Positions 13,601-23,439 are shown, counted from the stretch's first letter. The stretch: DNA of 64,000 bases from Heterocephalus glaber (GCF_000247695.1 NW_004624748.1:8990395-9054394), one strand, 5' to 3'. The notes: generated by a model from the letters alone, not told the origin. Translations and numbers: made by a program.

Positions 13601-16600
13601 CCCTTTTTATTTTGAGATAGGGTCTTGCTAAGTTGCCCAAGCTGTCCTCAAACTTGTCATCCTCCTCCTGCCTTAGCCTCCCAAGTATCTGGGACTACAG
13701 GCATGTGCCACTGGGCCATACTATTTTTGCAAAATTTTAATGTTTTTGTTCTCTGTTCCATATAGTAACTTAAAATTAAGTGATTTTAGTTTAATATACT
13801 GTCCCAGGTTTTTATGATGATTTACAGGTTGGCTAATACATAATCACTTTTTTTTTTTTTTTGGTACCAGGAATCTAACTCAGGACCTTGCGCTTGTGAG
13901 GCAGGTGGCAGAACCACTGAGCTAAATGCCCAGTCCCATAATCACTTAACTGTTTCCTTTTTAGAGGTCAGACTTGAATATTATTACATTTGAATTTTGC
14001 TAAATTAATAAGGTCCTGAAATCTAGAACTTTAGTAGTTAATAGTAGGCAACATGCTAAATTTAATTTCAATAATTCTTTACTTGAACTTCTCATAGTAA
14101 TCAGTGTGTTTAAAATTAGCAACATAACTACATGTTGAAGGTCCTTTACAGAGAATATTGCCTTTTGTATGAAATAATTTTCACCAATTCTGTTAATTTT
14201 GATAAATCTTAGACTCAAGGAGCATTTAATTAAGCCATTGGTAGCGCTTTCCTACCTCAGGAAAATTTAATGCATGTTTATTTTTATTAAAAGATGCTGA
14301 CAGTCTTTTTGAACATGATTTGGGGGCCCTCAATATGGCTGCGTTACTACGAAAAGAAGAAAGAGCAAATCTTCTTAGTAATCTTGGACCATGTTGTAAA
14401 GCATTATGCTTCAGACGGGATTCTGCAATCCGAAAACAGCTTGTTAAAAATGAGAAGGTACTGTAATTTGCTTGGGAAAAAAACAAAGTGAGAAGTATGA
14501 ATGGCATGTTTTTCATTTGATTGGTTTAAAGTGAATTCTCATTTTACCTGTTTTTATGAATTTGGACTCCTAGCCTTTCCTATACACATAAAGGAAGAAT
14601 CCTATTAAAATTTCTAATACTTTTCATTTTACTTTAATAGTACTGATTGGTGATTATTTTGAATAACAAAATTGCCCTAAATAACAATTATTTGTTATTC
14701 AAAACTTCATGTATAAGAAAAATATATTCTTTTTGTGAGATATTTTACATTTGTGAAAAGTTTCTTTACATAAACAAACATGTTAGAAATTTTTTCAAAG
14801 ATCAACAGCAAAAAAATCGCAGATAAAGCATAGAGAGGTTATTGACAGGGATAGTGTTTCTGAGGCTGTACCAAGTTGGAATAGAGAAAAATAAATGAAG
14901 ATGATTATATACTGTATAAGCATTTACTTGAGAAGAATAAAGAAAGTTGAAAAGTAAGGTAAATAAAAATTAGATTTGATTTGGAAGAGATCCGATAATT
15001 TGAAAACATCTTAGTGTTTTTAAAGTTAAAAAACTGTCCTTTTTATTTGGAGGTGGTGGTCAGCATGGGTAGTATGATAAAGAAAGTTGGTTCTAAAAAG
15101 TTAGAAAACATTAGCATACTAACTTAAGGAAATCTAGGATTACCTTTGGATATATAACATTGCTAAACAAAAGGATACCTCATTAAAGAAAGATACCCAG
15201 GTTTGGAGGGTGGTAAATTCATAAAGAATGAAGATGATTTCATCTCCAGAGATTAAAATGGAAACAGATGAAGAATAGGAGACTTTTAAAAATTCACTTT
15301 TTGACTGTGTAGTCACCATGTCTTCCCTACTTAAATGCCTGCCCAAAATTACCTCTGACAGAGTTGCTGCAGTCATTCTTCCATTGCTGCTATTCTCATT
15401 TCAGTGTGTACTTAAGTCATCTTATTCTTTTGCCAAGGTGCTCATCTCAACTTGTAGCTTTCTCAACTGAACATTTCTCTGAGAGAATTGAGCCTCCCGT
15501 TTCCTAAGCATGTGTGTAATGAATCACTGTTTCCAGTTACCACCAACCTTGGTAGTGAATTGAAAAATAATCATTCACTTTATTTTCTGTCTGGTTCAGA
15601 TAAGAAATTCCAGTTAAGAAGGATTGTATGGCTTATAATCTCTTTAGAATCCTTTAAAAAATAGATACATTATTTATTACATTTGTTGGTTCCTCTGTTG
15701 ATAATGCGTCTCAAAAACTGTGACTACTAGAAACACCTGCAAATTCCTCATGGAGAACCATTGTTCAGAAACTTAGTTCTTCAGTGTAATCACAGGTAAT
15801 TACAGCATGTGACACATGATGAAAATTTTAATGGCACATTATAAATGTCTTAAACGATCCACCTAAACAAAATGTTAGAAGTTTTTAGATTACTCAGTGT
15901 TCGGAATACCAGCACAAGCCAGACATGGTGGTATGTGCCTGTAATCCCACCATTTTGGAGGCTGAGGCAGGAAGATTGCCCAGAATTCAAGGCCAGCCTG
16001 ATAACAAAGCCTTGTCTCAAACAACCACATAAATAAATAAGTAAATAAATAGTATTAGCACAAAAGCCGAAGTAGGAAGAGGGGCATAATTAAAGAAAAA
16101 TTATTTCAGATATTAGCCTTATGAAAAATCTAAGAAAAACAAAAACCTTTAAATTCTATGTGAGTATAAAAGGAATGTGCAGGATAAGGGCATTCACTTG
16201 GATAGGTGGTAAGCACTATCAGATGAATAAAAGCAGAATGCTGTTGACCCAGTATAGTGCCATCCGGCTCTATGTAGGAGAATGGCTGTTGTAGAGTATG
16301 TGAATTATGATGCATCTCTGAAGAAATAAGTAAAGGATACAAAAAAATGGATTTTAATCTCATTTTCATATTATAATAAAAGTAAAGTTTGCTGAACCTA
16401 CAGGAAACAAAAGGGAAGTAATAGGAAACAGAAAGCAATGAAATTGAAGATAAAAGAAACTGAAGAAACTGGGTGAAAGCACAAGCCGGTCCTTTGAAGG
16501 AGTGACTGGGACTGGTGATCTTCTGGGGAACTGACCAGAGGGTGGGGCAGGGGGGCCACAAAGTGCCCTTGTCAGGGGTGAGGGTAGGCACAGCGGTGCA

Positions 16601-19600
16601 TGTCGCACAGGTGTGGGAAGGGAAGGGAAGTAAGGGAGTTCTGTGAGGAAGCTCACGCTCTTAAGTTTGACAGTTCACCGGAAGTGGAATGAGTTCCAAA
16701 GCCACGAACTACCAAAGCCTAAGAAATAACAGACATCTGAATAGTCTTTATCTGTTGATCTTTTAAATTAAATTTGTAGTTCAAAGGCTTCTGAAAAAGG
16801 AACCTCCAGTCCAATCCTAGTGGTTCCATTGACAAAATCTGCCAAACATTTAAAGAAAAAATTACAGCAATTCTAAACAGTTTCTTCCAGAAAACTGAAG
16901 AGACAGTAACACTTCCCAACTCATTTTATGAATCCAGCATTGAAAGATATCACAAGACAACTGCAGATGCTATCTTTCATGGAGAGAGACGCAAAAATTC
17001 TCAAAAATACTAGGAAATCATTTCTGCGTATCATCATAGCCAAGTATGGTTTGTCCTGTGAATGAAAGAGTGATTCTGCGTTTTAAAATTAAAATTACTC
17101 AATGTTACCTACCATATCAACAAAATAAAGGAAAAATGTATGATCATATCAATCAGTGCAGAAAAATTGTTTGATAAAACTTAACATTCCTATATAATAA
17201 AAATACTCAGCAATTGTAATTAGAAGGGTTTTTACTTTATAAAGAGTATGTATGAGAAAAATCTGTAACATCTTAGCTAATAATAATAGTTTGAATTCTC
17301 CCCCCCTGAGTACAAAGACAAGACAGAGATGTTCACCCTCACTGCTCCATTCAACATCATACTGGAAGTCCTAGCCAGTTTGAAAGTGCATACAGATTAG
17401 GAAAGGCAGAAGTAAAGCTATTTTATTCATAGACAGTAAAGTAACCTAGCATGTTTAAGAGACACAGCAAAAGAGAAACTTCAAAAATATTTGCATTAAA
17501 ATTTTTCATGAAAACCATTGTTCAGGACTTTGACTCTTACAGGAGATTCAAGGAACTTACCAAAAAAATTCCTAGAACAAATAAATAAGTTTAGTGAGGT
17601 CATGAGATAAAAAGTCAGGATATAAAAAACAATAGTACAGGCCGGGGATTTAGTTCAGTGGTTCAACCACCTGCCTTGCAAGCACAAGGTCCCAAGTTCG
17701 ATCCCCAGTACCAAAAAATAAATAAATAAATAAATAAATAGTACTTTGATAATACTATCAATGAGTAACTAGAACCCAAGATGTTAAAGAATTCCTTTTA
17801 TAGTGGCTCCCAAGAAATGAAGTAGATATCAAAAAATAGGGTGAATGTTTAATTTGTTATAGTAAAGGACATTGCTTTGATCCCCCTCAAAATATTCCCC
17901 CTCACTTCAACATATCCCATCGTTCTTGGCACTTTCTTTGTCTTCTCTTGCATGTTTTTAGTTGCAGTGTCATGATTGCCTTAATGTCCTAAGTGGATGC
18001 AAAACAGTTTGACATTCACCATAGATTTTCATCACATGTTTTGTACTTAGGTATGAGTCTAACAAAACATGTGCAGAGGGGCCGGGGATTTAGCTCAGTG
18101 GTTCTGCTGCCTGCCTTGCAAGCGCAAGGTCCCGGGTCTGATATGGTTCTCTCTCAGATTGATTTGCAGATTTAACAGAATTCCAATAAAAATCCAACCA
18201 GAATTTTTTTTGTAGATATAGACAAGTTGATTCTAAAGTTTATATGGAAAGTCAATGCTATTATACTCGCCAAAGTTTTACAAAACAAGAATGATGGAAA
18301 ATTTGTACTACTCTGTTTCAAGACTTACAGAAAACTATACTACTTAAGATAGTATGGTATTGGTGAAGAAATAGGTCAGTGGAACAGAACAGAGGCCAGA
18401 AATAGATCCCACAAATAGGACCAGGAAAGGGAAAGAAAAGAGTTTTGGGGTTATTATATTAACTTTTTGAGATAATTTTTCTTCATCAAAATTTAAAACT
18501 TGTCCATTGGAAGATACTGATTAGAGAATCTAAAGACAAACATAGTACAAAAAATTACTTATAAAATATATTTTTTAAAAAAACTCTATCTGAAATATAA
18601 TATTCTCAAGACTTAACAGTAAGAAAACTAATTTTTAAAAATAAGTAAAAGATTTGAACATAACATTTCACCAAAGAGCATATATGAACAGCCATTAAGA
18701 CCATGTTTAACATCATTAGCTATTAGGAAATGTAAATTAAAACTGCATTGAAATACCATTAACACATTCACAAGGGCTGTAATTCATGTCTTACTGCTGT
18801 GAAATGGAACAGTCATGCCTGTATCTCCAGTGGTTCAAGCCAGCAGTAACATGTTAACTACCTTTTTCACTAAGAAACCACCAACAAATCTCAAGAATAT
18901 CAAGTGTTGGTAAGGTTGCATAGTGATAAGAACTCATATACTGTATTATTGAATGCAAAAAGGTAGAGCCACTTGGGAAAAGTTCGGTTATTTCTTACAA
19001 AGTTAATTATACATTTACTGTATGATCCAGCAGTTCCATTACTAGTATTTACCTTAAAAAGATAAAAACTTATTTTCATGTAAAAACCTATGCACAGAAG
19101 TTTATAACAGCCATATTCAACTCCAGCAAACCAACTCCATTGTTCTTCAACTAGATAATAGATAAACTGTGGTGTATACATAAAAGAGATTACTAGTTAC
19201 CAATAAAATGTAGCCAGACTATTTGTACTGTCAACAATATAGATGAATCTCAAAGGGATTATGCTGAAGAAAAGAACTAATTTCAAAAGTTATATTTTGT
19301 ATTTACATGACATTCTGGAAAAGGCTATATTACAGTGGAAGATGTATCAGTGATTGCCAGGGGTTAAATTTGGGAAGTGGATATGGATACAAAGGGGGAA
19401 GGAACTAAAGGGATTTTTTGGGTGTAATGAAACTGGTCTATCTTGATTGTGATCAAGGTTATATGAATCTGAGTTAAACCTCATAGTTACATGCATAAAA
19501 AGCTAATTTTCCTGTATTACAATGACAAAATATTTTTTAACAAGTATGCAGATGTGATCTAGGAACCACTGTCATTTGTTTTTGAAGATCCCAGAAAAGA

Positions 19601-20582
19601 AGAGAAATAGCAGAGGGATGGAAATATCCAAATCTTAGTCTGATTTCTTTATCCACATGGGTAGGGTACATAACTTTCCAAAAATGCTAATGTAGCTTTA
19701 GATTATATTAATAGATATAAGTACATTTTAGTATGTGATAGTAGTACCTAGTGTATTACATGACCAGTAGTCTTCTAGAGAATTCATTCCATTCCAGAGC
19801 CCAAATTTTATGAACATTACAAACCAATATGAAATGTTGAGTGTTTTGCTTGCAAAAGAAAAACAAGAGGAAGGAAGTTATGTCTTATCTTCTAAGAATT
19901 TAAGTTTTGTTAAGTAAAAATAAGATTGAGTTAGGTTGTAACTCTGGTAGAGATTTTATTTCATGGAAGAAATAGTGCCATTCACCAATAGGATGTGTAA
20001 ATATGTTTTGTGTTTATTTTGTCATTGGAAATGGTAGGTAAAAAACCTATTCATTATTACTTCTTGGGAACTGTTGAGAGGATTCCTACATTAACCAAAA
20101 AAGAATTAAGGTGTGTTATGTACATGCACCAACTTCCTGTGATGAATGTAACAATTATGTACTGCAAACATGTACTAACACAAATAAAGCAAGAGGTCAA
20201 GATGCCCTCTAAAGTTTTCTGTCTTTTAAAACTAAGATTATTGAGTCTGAAACATTTTGTAATTTCGCTTTTAAATCCAACAAAGCAAATTTAACATCCA
20301 TTCAAAGCCAAGTACTCTTACAACTTTGATATTTCTGATAAGGTTAATTTCCCCGTTTTTCCTTTTGTTGTCTAGTAATGTACATCTTTTTTTTTTTTTT
20401 TCCACATGTAGGGTACTGTAAAACAAGCTTACACAAATGCTCCAATGGTAGACAATGAATTACTACGATTGAGTCTTCGGTTATTTAAGCGAAAGACTAC
20501 TTGCCATGCCCCAGGACATGAAAAGATTGAAGATAATAAAATATCACACTCCAATATGCAACAGGAACTGTGTGTGTCCTAA
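1548..20582 (+). CDS. ZC3H13: ZC3H13, C-terminal half (partial gene, seven coding exons)
   Basis: Seven exons with GT/AG borders and matching phases join into 832 codons plus stop, with no internal stop. The product matches the C-terminal half of vertebrate ZC3H13: a Lys/Ser/Arg-rich low-complexity stretch, a mixed-charge RE/RD tract, an acidic linker and a conserved folded C-terminus ending in CVS. ZC3H13 is a nuclear subunit of the m6A-methyltransferase-associated complex with WTAP, VIRMA, HAKAI and RBM15; it supports nuclear retention of that complex and bridges its RNA-binding partners (fly homologue Flacc/Xio). The CCCH zinc finger and first half lie upstream of the window. Conservation of frame, splice sites and terminus argues for a working gene. 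Identity is from recognised protein sequence; function is family knowledge. Confidence 0.97.
1965..3158 (+). CDS. ZC3H13: ZC3H13 large central exon (window exon 2)
   Basis: This 1,194-bp exon follows acceptor ttttttatgtag and ends at donor gtaata from 3159. It encodes about 398 residues: LLSQVVRPQESRSLSPSH near the start, a Lys-rich basic segment (KKPIKKKKEDD), acidic patches (SDISDEE, DWSDEDVPD), a Pro run (LLPPPPPVAG) leading into an Ala/Thr/Ser-rich stretch coded by GCT-rich triplets (about 2700-2770), and the conserved SSSLGSNRSNRSHTSGRLR block. It is largely disordered and a likely phosphorylation substrate region. Reverse-strand frames here are shadows of biased codon composition. Confidence 0.96.
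3600..3775 (-). repeat. B1-dID dimeric SINE (old)
   Basis: Antisense ID-like part (cactgaactatatctccagccc) followed directly by an antisense B1 part (tttttgagacaggatt ... ggattacagtgtgcactacc). It lies in the intron between window exons 2 and 3 and is strongly diverged. Confidence 0.75.
4014..4529 (+). CDS. ZC3H13: ZC3H13 RE/RD mixed-charge exon (window exon 3)
   Basis: Acceptor ttttaattttag, donor gtgagt from 4530. It encodes DRQDSRSHSSRRSSPESDR, then a long alternating Arg/Glu/Asp tract (about 4130-4340) typical of mixed-charge domains that promote nuclear-speckle partitioning, then a less biased acidic linker. Phase 1 enters and leaves. The encoding purine tract (gagagagagagg) is prone to slippage. 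Confidence 0.95.
5495..5611 (-). repeat. B1 SINE
   Basis: Antisense B1: gagatagggtctcactatg, gcctggaacttgcag, then gggattacaggcatgggcc. It is close to the B1 consensus as I recall it and sits immediately upstream of a young ID SINE. Confidence 0.85.
5640..5743 (+). repeat. ID-type tRNA-derived SINE with target duplication
   Basis: Full-length element: gggccagggatttagctcag, B-box gttcgatccc, end agtacc plus A-rich tail. Flanked by the duplication taaaagcagtaga (5626-5638 and 5744-5756). The undamaged duplication suggests a fairly young insertion. Confidence 0.93.
5849..6074. mobile_element. hAT-family non-autonomous DNA transposon (226 bp)
   Basis: The ends are inverted repeats: cactgatggcgaacctgtgg at the left, and the reverse complement of the right end reads cagtgatggcaaactt. 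It is flanked by an 8-bp duplication, tcctggaa (5841-5848) and tcctagaa (6075-6082), one mismatch apart; 8 bp is the hAT signature. The interior has no coding capacity (ggcactttgtggtaaataag, gtttgggcccttggtctc). It resembles from memory the patchily distributed hAT families (SPIN/OposCharlie group) rather than ancient placental MER elements. The hAT assignment is strong; the subfamily is a guess. Confidence 0.85.
6100..6440. repeat. L2-like ancient LINE fragment
   Basis: CT-rich text such as cctctatgaaaccttctagtg and tgtatgtgctcttttttaga recalls the 3' end of L2. It is strongly diverged. Confidence 0.45.
6536..6620 (+). repeat. ID-type SINE
   Basis: gggccagggatttagctcag ... gagtttgatccctggtacc plus an A10 tail. 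Short flanking repeats (tcctgga before, tcctgga after) support retroposition. Confidence 0.9.
7200..7290 (+). repeat. ID-type SINE
   Basis: gggccagggatttagctcaa ... aagttcgatcccctgtacc plus A17. Flanking tattttgt on both sides (7191 and about 7294) is the target duplication. Confidence 0.9.
7934..8015 (-). repeat. ID-type SINE
   Basis: Antisense: T-run, ggtactggggattgaactcg, ccttgcgcttgcgcagcagg, ending ccctggccc. Flanking copies of tgtaaacttct and tgtagacttct form the duplication. Confidence 0.9.
8283..8375 (+). repeat. ID-type SINE with G-rich instead of A-rich tail
   Basis: gggccagggatttagctcaa ... tttgattcccggtac, then agggtggggttgggggcggg instead of the usual A-tail, bounded by target duplication atgcttttc (8274-8282 and 8376-8384). 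The G-rich tail lies about 110 bp upstream of an exon acceptor. Confidence 0.88.
8483..8632 (+). CDS. ZC3H13: ZC3H13 acidic exon (window exon 4)
   Basis: It encodes DDESKLDDVHSLGSGAGEGY and EPISDDELDEILAGDVEKRE, then EEKMP; donor gtaatc from 8633. The acceptor is tandem (tagcag): use of the second AG starts the exon at 8483 and matches the known protein, use of the first (8480) would add one Ala. Highly conserved acidic stretch preceding the C-terminal domain. Confidence 0.95.
8930..9060 (-). repeat. B1 SINE (old)
   Basis: Antisense: tttttgagacagtatctcac, gtgtagttcaggcttacc, tcctcctgcttcagcttccc. Diverged and degraded at its 3' side. Only noise reading frames cross it. Confidence 0.75.
9744..10034. 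mobile_element. Tigger-like (pogo) DNA transposon fossil
   Basis: Ends match by inversion: ccccccatatccatggagag and the reverse complement of cagatggggagggccaaata. Internal text gagagttggttccaggaacc and ggttggttgaattcacagat is characteristic of Tigger-type elements as I recall them. No coding capacity. Confidence 0.65.
10101..10301 (+). CDS. ZC3H13: ZC3H13 conserved C-terminal domain exon (window exon 5)
   Basis: Acceptor ctttttacag, donor gtaatt from 10302. It encodes DPLDVIDVDWSGLMPKHPK ... FTPGAVMLRVGISKKLAG ... ETCQRLLEKPK. This is the start of the folded C-terminal part shared with invertebrate homologues and thought to contact other m6A complex subunits. Confidence 0.96.
10405..10498 (-). 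repeat. ID-type SINE
   Basis: Antisense: (gttt)n/T tail, ggtaccagggatcaaactcg, ending aaaaccccggcc. Target duplication aggaactggttttt at 10391-10404 and 10499-10512. Confidence 0.92.
10657..10730 (+). repeat. Older ID SINE, close to tRNA-Ala
   Basis: gggggccggggtatagctcagtgg ... tgtttagcataagcaaggcc ... gttagatcccaacactg. The middle is closer to tRNA-Ala than the young ID copies, but the 3' stem is lost and an A-rich sequence follows, so it is a SINE and not a tRNA gene. Confidence 0.75.
10926..11099 (+). repeat. B1-dID dimeric SINE (old)
   Basis: A B1 part (gaagcatgatggtgcttgcc ... aggctgagatcagcccagcc) and an A-rich linker, then an ID part (ggactggggatataactcag ... caagccccagtgctgcc) with an A tail. 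Confidence 0.8.
11760..11885. repeat. MIR-like fragment
   Basis: Contains aatcaagtaactcctgtgac and ctcagtttcatttgtaaagc, a diverged MIR core. Confidence 0.5.
11965..12045. repeat. Short tandem duplication (40-bp unit, two copies)
   Basis: Two adjacent units start ttaggtaaaac at 11965 and 12005 and end tttgtaaaaggaaga; a few substitutions separate them. Confidence 0.8.
12874..12959 (-). repeat. ID-type SINE
   Basis: Antisense: T13, cggtaccagggatcgaactc, ccttgcgcttgcgagacagg, ending atccccggcccc. Target duplication ggctgataaatttt before and ggctgatgaatttt after. Confidence 0.92.
13433..13722 (-). repeat. B1-dID SINE interrupted by a younger ID SINE
   Basis: Antisense B1-dID: (gttt)n tail, ggtactaaagattaaaccca, then after the interruption gctctaccactgagctatat, ccctagccctttttatttt and a B1 part ending actacaggcatgtgccact. 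Confidence 0.85.
13473..13555 (+). repeat. ID-type SINE nested in a B1-dID
   Basis: gagctggggatttagctcag ... gtccaattcctggtaccaaa. Flanked by target duplication aaagattaaacccaa (13458-13472) and aaagattaaactcaa (13556-13570), which also gives the insertion order. Confidence 0.92.
13850..13936 (-). repeat. ID-type SINE
   Basis: Antisense: long T-run, ggtaccaggaatctaactca, ending taaatgcccagtcc. Perfect 11-bp duplication cataatcactt (13839-13849 and 13937-13947). Confidence 0.93.
14294..14457 (+). CDS. ZC3H13: ZC3H13 C-terminal domain exon (window exon 6)
   Basis: It encodes DADSLFEHDLGALNMAALLR ... NLGPCCKALCFRRDSAIRKQ ... VKNEK, ending exactly at a codon border with donor gtactg. The acceptor required by homology (ttattaaaag at 14293) has a poor pyrimidine tract. 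A better-looking AG at 14258-14260 lies 33 bp upstream and would stay in frame. Confidence 0.94.
15914..16055 (+). repeat. B1 SINE
   Basis: caagccagacatggtggtatg, gcctgtaatcccaccatttt, ggccagcctgataacaaagc, then a (taaa)n tail. Confidence 0.85.
17640..17732 (+). repeat. ID-type SINE in the L1
   Basis: ggccggggatttagttcagtgg ... caagttcgatccccagtacc, then A6(taaa)n. Flanked by aatagtac on both sides. Confidence 0.92.
18077..18141 (+). repeat. ID SINE truncated at its 3' end
   Basis: gggccggggatttagctcag ... gcaaggtcccgggtctgat. It stops inside the B-box, with no GGTACC end and no A-tail; L1 sequence resumes directly. Confidence 0.8.
20412..20582 (+). CDS. ZC3H13: ZC3H13 terminal coding exon (window exon 7)
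   Basis: After a T-rich tract and acceptor ccacatgtag, 56 codons run from GTVKQAYTNAPMVDNELLRL through LRLFKRKTTCHAPGHEK to QQELCVS and the stop TAA at 20580-20582. It matches the known ZC3H13 terminus. The shorter frames on the opposite strand here are shadows. Confidence 0.97.
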   Translation, partial: GTVKQAYTNAPMVDNELLRLSLRLFKRKTTCHAPGHEKIEDNKISHSNMQQELCVS

Positions 20583-20896
20583 GACTGAAATTCAGCATGA
20601 TACTTTGGGTACTATCTTCCTTCGACAGTGCATATTCTTTTTCAAAGTTTAGTTTGACAAACATTATCAGTGACAAAGGCAGAAAAAGGTTTGTCACCGT
20701 ACTAAAAGAGTGAAGAACATTGATCTCTAGAGACACTAGTTTTTGACTAACTTAAAATTTTACATTAATTTTTATACCATACTTAATACTCATGCAAAAT
20801 AATGTGAAACCATCTAGGTAGCCTGTTCTGTACCTTTTGTTAAAGCTGAAGATTTTGTAAAACCTCATCACTGCTCTTCCAGCCTATCAATATTTT

Positions 20897-20977
20897 TTTT
20901 TTGGTACCGGGACTCGAACTCAGGACCTTGCGCTTTCGAGGCAGGCAGTGACACCACTGAGCTAAATCCCCAGTCCT
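20897..20977 (-). repeat. ID-type SINE inside the ZC3H13 3'UTR
   Basis: Antisense: ggtaccgggactcgaactca, ccttgcgctttcgaggcagg, taaatccccagtcc. Target duplication ctatcaatattttt at 20883-20896 and 20978-20991. Confidence 0.92.
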
Positions 20978-21312
20978 CTATCAATATTTTTTATGGAATG
21001 GAACCACGGATTTATATTCTGGATCATCCATACAGAACAATGATTTTAACAGTGTGTTCATCAAAATAATTGCACACATTGTGGAATACCGTGTTGAATA
21101 GAACATTTGAAAGGGAATGCTGGTCTAGTGTAGTGTATTTGTAGGCACATCTCCAGAAGGAAGCCAAAATATTCTTTTTAAGTTCTAAAAAAATTACTTC
21201 ATGAGTCTTTGATTTTTTAAAAATGTGTGTATATTGTTATGGTGTATATTGGTGTCTTTGTGCTCTGAATAATTTCTTGTTTATTATCAAAGACTGTTAT
21301 CATTTTATTTTT

Positions 21313-21318
21313 AATAAA
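21313..21318 (+). terminator. ZC3H13: Polyadenylation signal AATAAA (ZC3H13)
   Basis: Canonical AATAAA 730 bases after the stop, followed by a T/GT-rich stretch (ttccttttcttgttc, then ggctgttcgttagttgtatg) suited to a downstream element. Confidence 0.7.
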
Positions 21319-21349
21319 CATACCTTTCCTTTTCTTGTTCAAGATTTAT

Positions 21350-23110
21350 GTACTTGGCTGTTCGTTAGTTGTATGCTGATATTCTGAAGCATTTACCATC
21401 AACATTACAGTTTCATGTTTCAGACACTTTTCCTGCTTCTTTCTTCATTGAACTGCTGTACATAGTGTGACACATACTGAGGATGCACTTCAAATATAGC
21501 TCAGTAATTATTTGAAGCAAACCATTAGTTAACAAACCTATATAATTGATGAGGTTTATAATCCTACTGTTACATTGTTCAGTATTATAACCTTTAGTTA
21601 CATCAAACTGCATCCATCCTATACTATGTAATACAGAAAACAGCTTTACTTTTTAAAAATTACAGTATATCATCTTTGTTCTCTACATGTTCAACTCATA
21701 AAGTAGATGTGTAAATTGGAAATGAACTGCAACCTGCAGAATTTGTGGGCAGATAGAAGTAATGACAATAAAAAAAAGACAGAATTTTAATTTGGTCATG
21801 GCCTTCCAGAGTTTTGGTGAAGTATGAGTCTGTATTACCTATATCAGTAGTTTTGTGTCCTCTTTAAAGGTTACATAATGACTCTTAAAAGTTTTTGTTT
21901 GCTTCAAGAAACATTTGTTGTGCAGTTAATTTTTTCAAATGACTTTGAAATCGTGTATAAGAAATTTGCAAACAGAACAGAAAACAAAAAGTAATCACAT
22001 TTTCCTGGCATCTTTTCCTTTATTAAATGTTTTGAATAAAGAAAAAAAAATTATCCCAGAGAATGAATGCCCTTTAGGAAACTATTTCCTGATTAAAGTG
22101 GATGAGATTGTTTTCTGCAGCATAAATATTTAAAATACAAACATTTTTAAATTTAATTTTGTAATGGCTTAAAATTCCTAGAATTTTCTTTTGGCTTCTT
22201 ATAATTGTGGAATATGACAAAAATAATTGTTTCCTCATTTGTCCATGGGTCATATTTCAGAAATTATTCATGGAATAAAAACTACAGTTAAATCTGCAAC
22301 TTAAATCTATTGCCATTTTAGCTTTGAATATCTTTTACATTGCAAAAGAAAATTCAGAACGATCCATTGTTCACTTGGTCAACCATATTCTGAGCTTCAT
22401 GTACTGTTAAGTCTCATTTTTTTAAATTCAATCATACTCAGTATTATTAACCATATATCTGTAAAGTTCTACAATAAATCTTTTTGTTGGAGTTTTCATA
22501 AAAGCTTTTGGGCCATATATGAAAGCCTCAATCAAACTAGTATTTCTGAAAAATCTTCCAATCAGTAAATTATTTTCTAGTACCCTTGAATTTGTCTCAT
22601 AATTGAATCAGATTTGTCCATTTGTCCTAATTGCACGACTGGATTCAAGCTGCTCATTGGAGTTGTCTAAATAGAGAAGGGAGAAAAGTTATGTCTGCAA
22701 TCCAAAATAAATGAAAGTTGACAAATAATTAGATAATTGAGAGCTGTTTGATTTTTAATTTTTTGGGCAGCTATCTCACCTAAAGGGTTGTACTAACTGA
22801 CAATAGCTAACTTTATTTCACAAAAACTTGTAAGTATGTTTAAGTAATAAATATGCTGAAAAATCTAACCTGCCACTTCTCTATTCTGACCAGTGAATAC
22901 AGGTTCTCGTCCCCATTTTACCCCGTAACTACCTTAAGATTTTGTGATTTGTCCTTATCAACTTGAACATGTGTGGCATCAACAGAATTATCTTACTCTT
23001 TTCTGTTCACTTGAGTAAAAATTAAGTTGTGATTACTATTGTTTGTGATTTTTTTTTTTAATCCGAAAAGGAAAGCTATCAGCTAAACCTCAGCTTGCTA
23101 TCCAACATGG
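21350..23110. other. Intergenic AT-rich sequence, no gene seen
   Basis: AT-rich with no frame of coding character and no repeat I can name. AATAAA occurs near 22474 and 22705 and might serve a distal ZC3H13 3' end, so part of this may be extended 3'UTR. Confidence 0.55.
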
Positions 23111-23114
23111 TGTA

Positions 23115-23180
23115 TGGGGCTGGGTATATAATTCAGAGGAGCATACCTTCCTCACATGCATGTGCAAGGCCCAGGGTGGG
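23115..23180 (+). repeat. Old ID-like SINE
   Basis: ggggctgggtatataattca ... atgtgcaaggcccagggtgg, followed by a G-rich stretch; diverged. Confidence 0.6.
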
Positions 23181-23439
23181 GAGTGGGAGGAGGGGGCGGA
23201 GGGGACTTTCAGAGGCGTGTTTCCTTTTTTTCTAGGTAAAATTCTATAGCTGTCTTTTAAAATAAATTTGAACCTGAACTTGCCTTATTATTTCTTTTCA
23301 AAATCACTAAACTACATAATAAACTTCTTTTATTCATTAGTTTATTTTGCTCTTTCCATTTGTATTTTGAATGCAGTGACATGTCCTGGGGGAAATCTGT
23401 GGTTTAAAATATGAAACAAGCTTGCTTGCTTGCTTGCTT

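Larger units (their letters stand above)
16860..19550 (+). mobile_element. Old L1 3' end (ORF2 C-terminal part and 3'UTR), broken
   Basis: Degenerate ORF2-like text in + orientation: gaagagacagtaacacttcc, cacaagacaactgcagatgc, ccaataaaaatccaaccaga, tggtattggtgaagaaatag, then 3'UTR-like gacattctggaaaaggctat and gattgccaggggttaaattt. All frames are broken. Two ID SINEs and an unidentified block at about 17840-17975 interrupt it. L1M-type by appearance. Confidence 0.8.
20583..21345 (+). other. ZC3H13: ZC3H13 3'UTR (proximal form)
   Basis: Runs from the stop codon to about 25 bases past the first strong polyadenylation signal. It contains an antisense ID SINE. The end is inferred from the signal; further AATAAA motifs near 22474 and 22705 could give longer forms. 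Confidence 0.7.

Noticed and set aside
22470..22712. Additional AATAAA motifs as the main ZC3H13 3' end
   Set aside because: Possible, but the signal at 21313 is nearest and has a better downstream element; kept only as an alternative.
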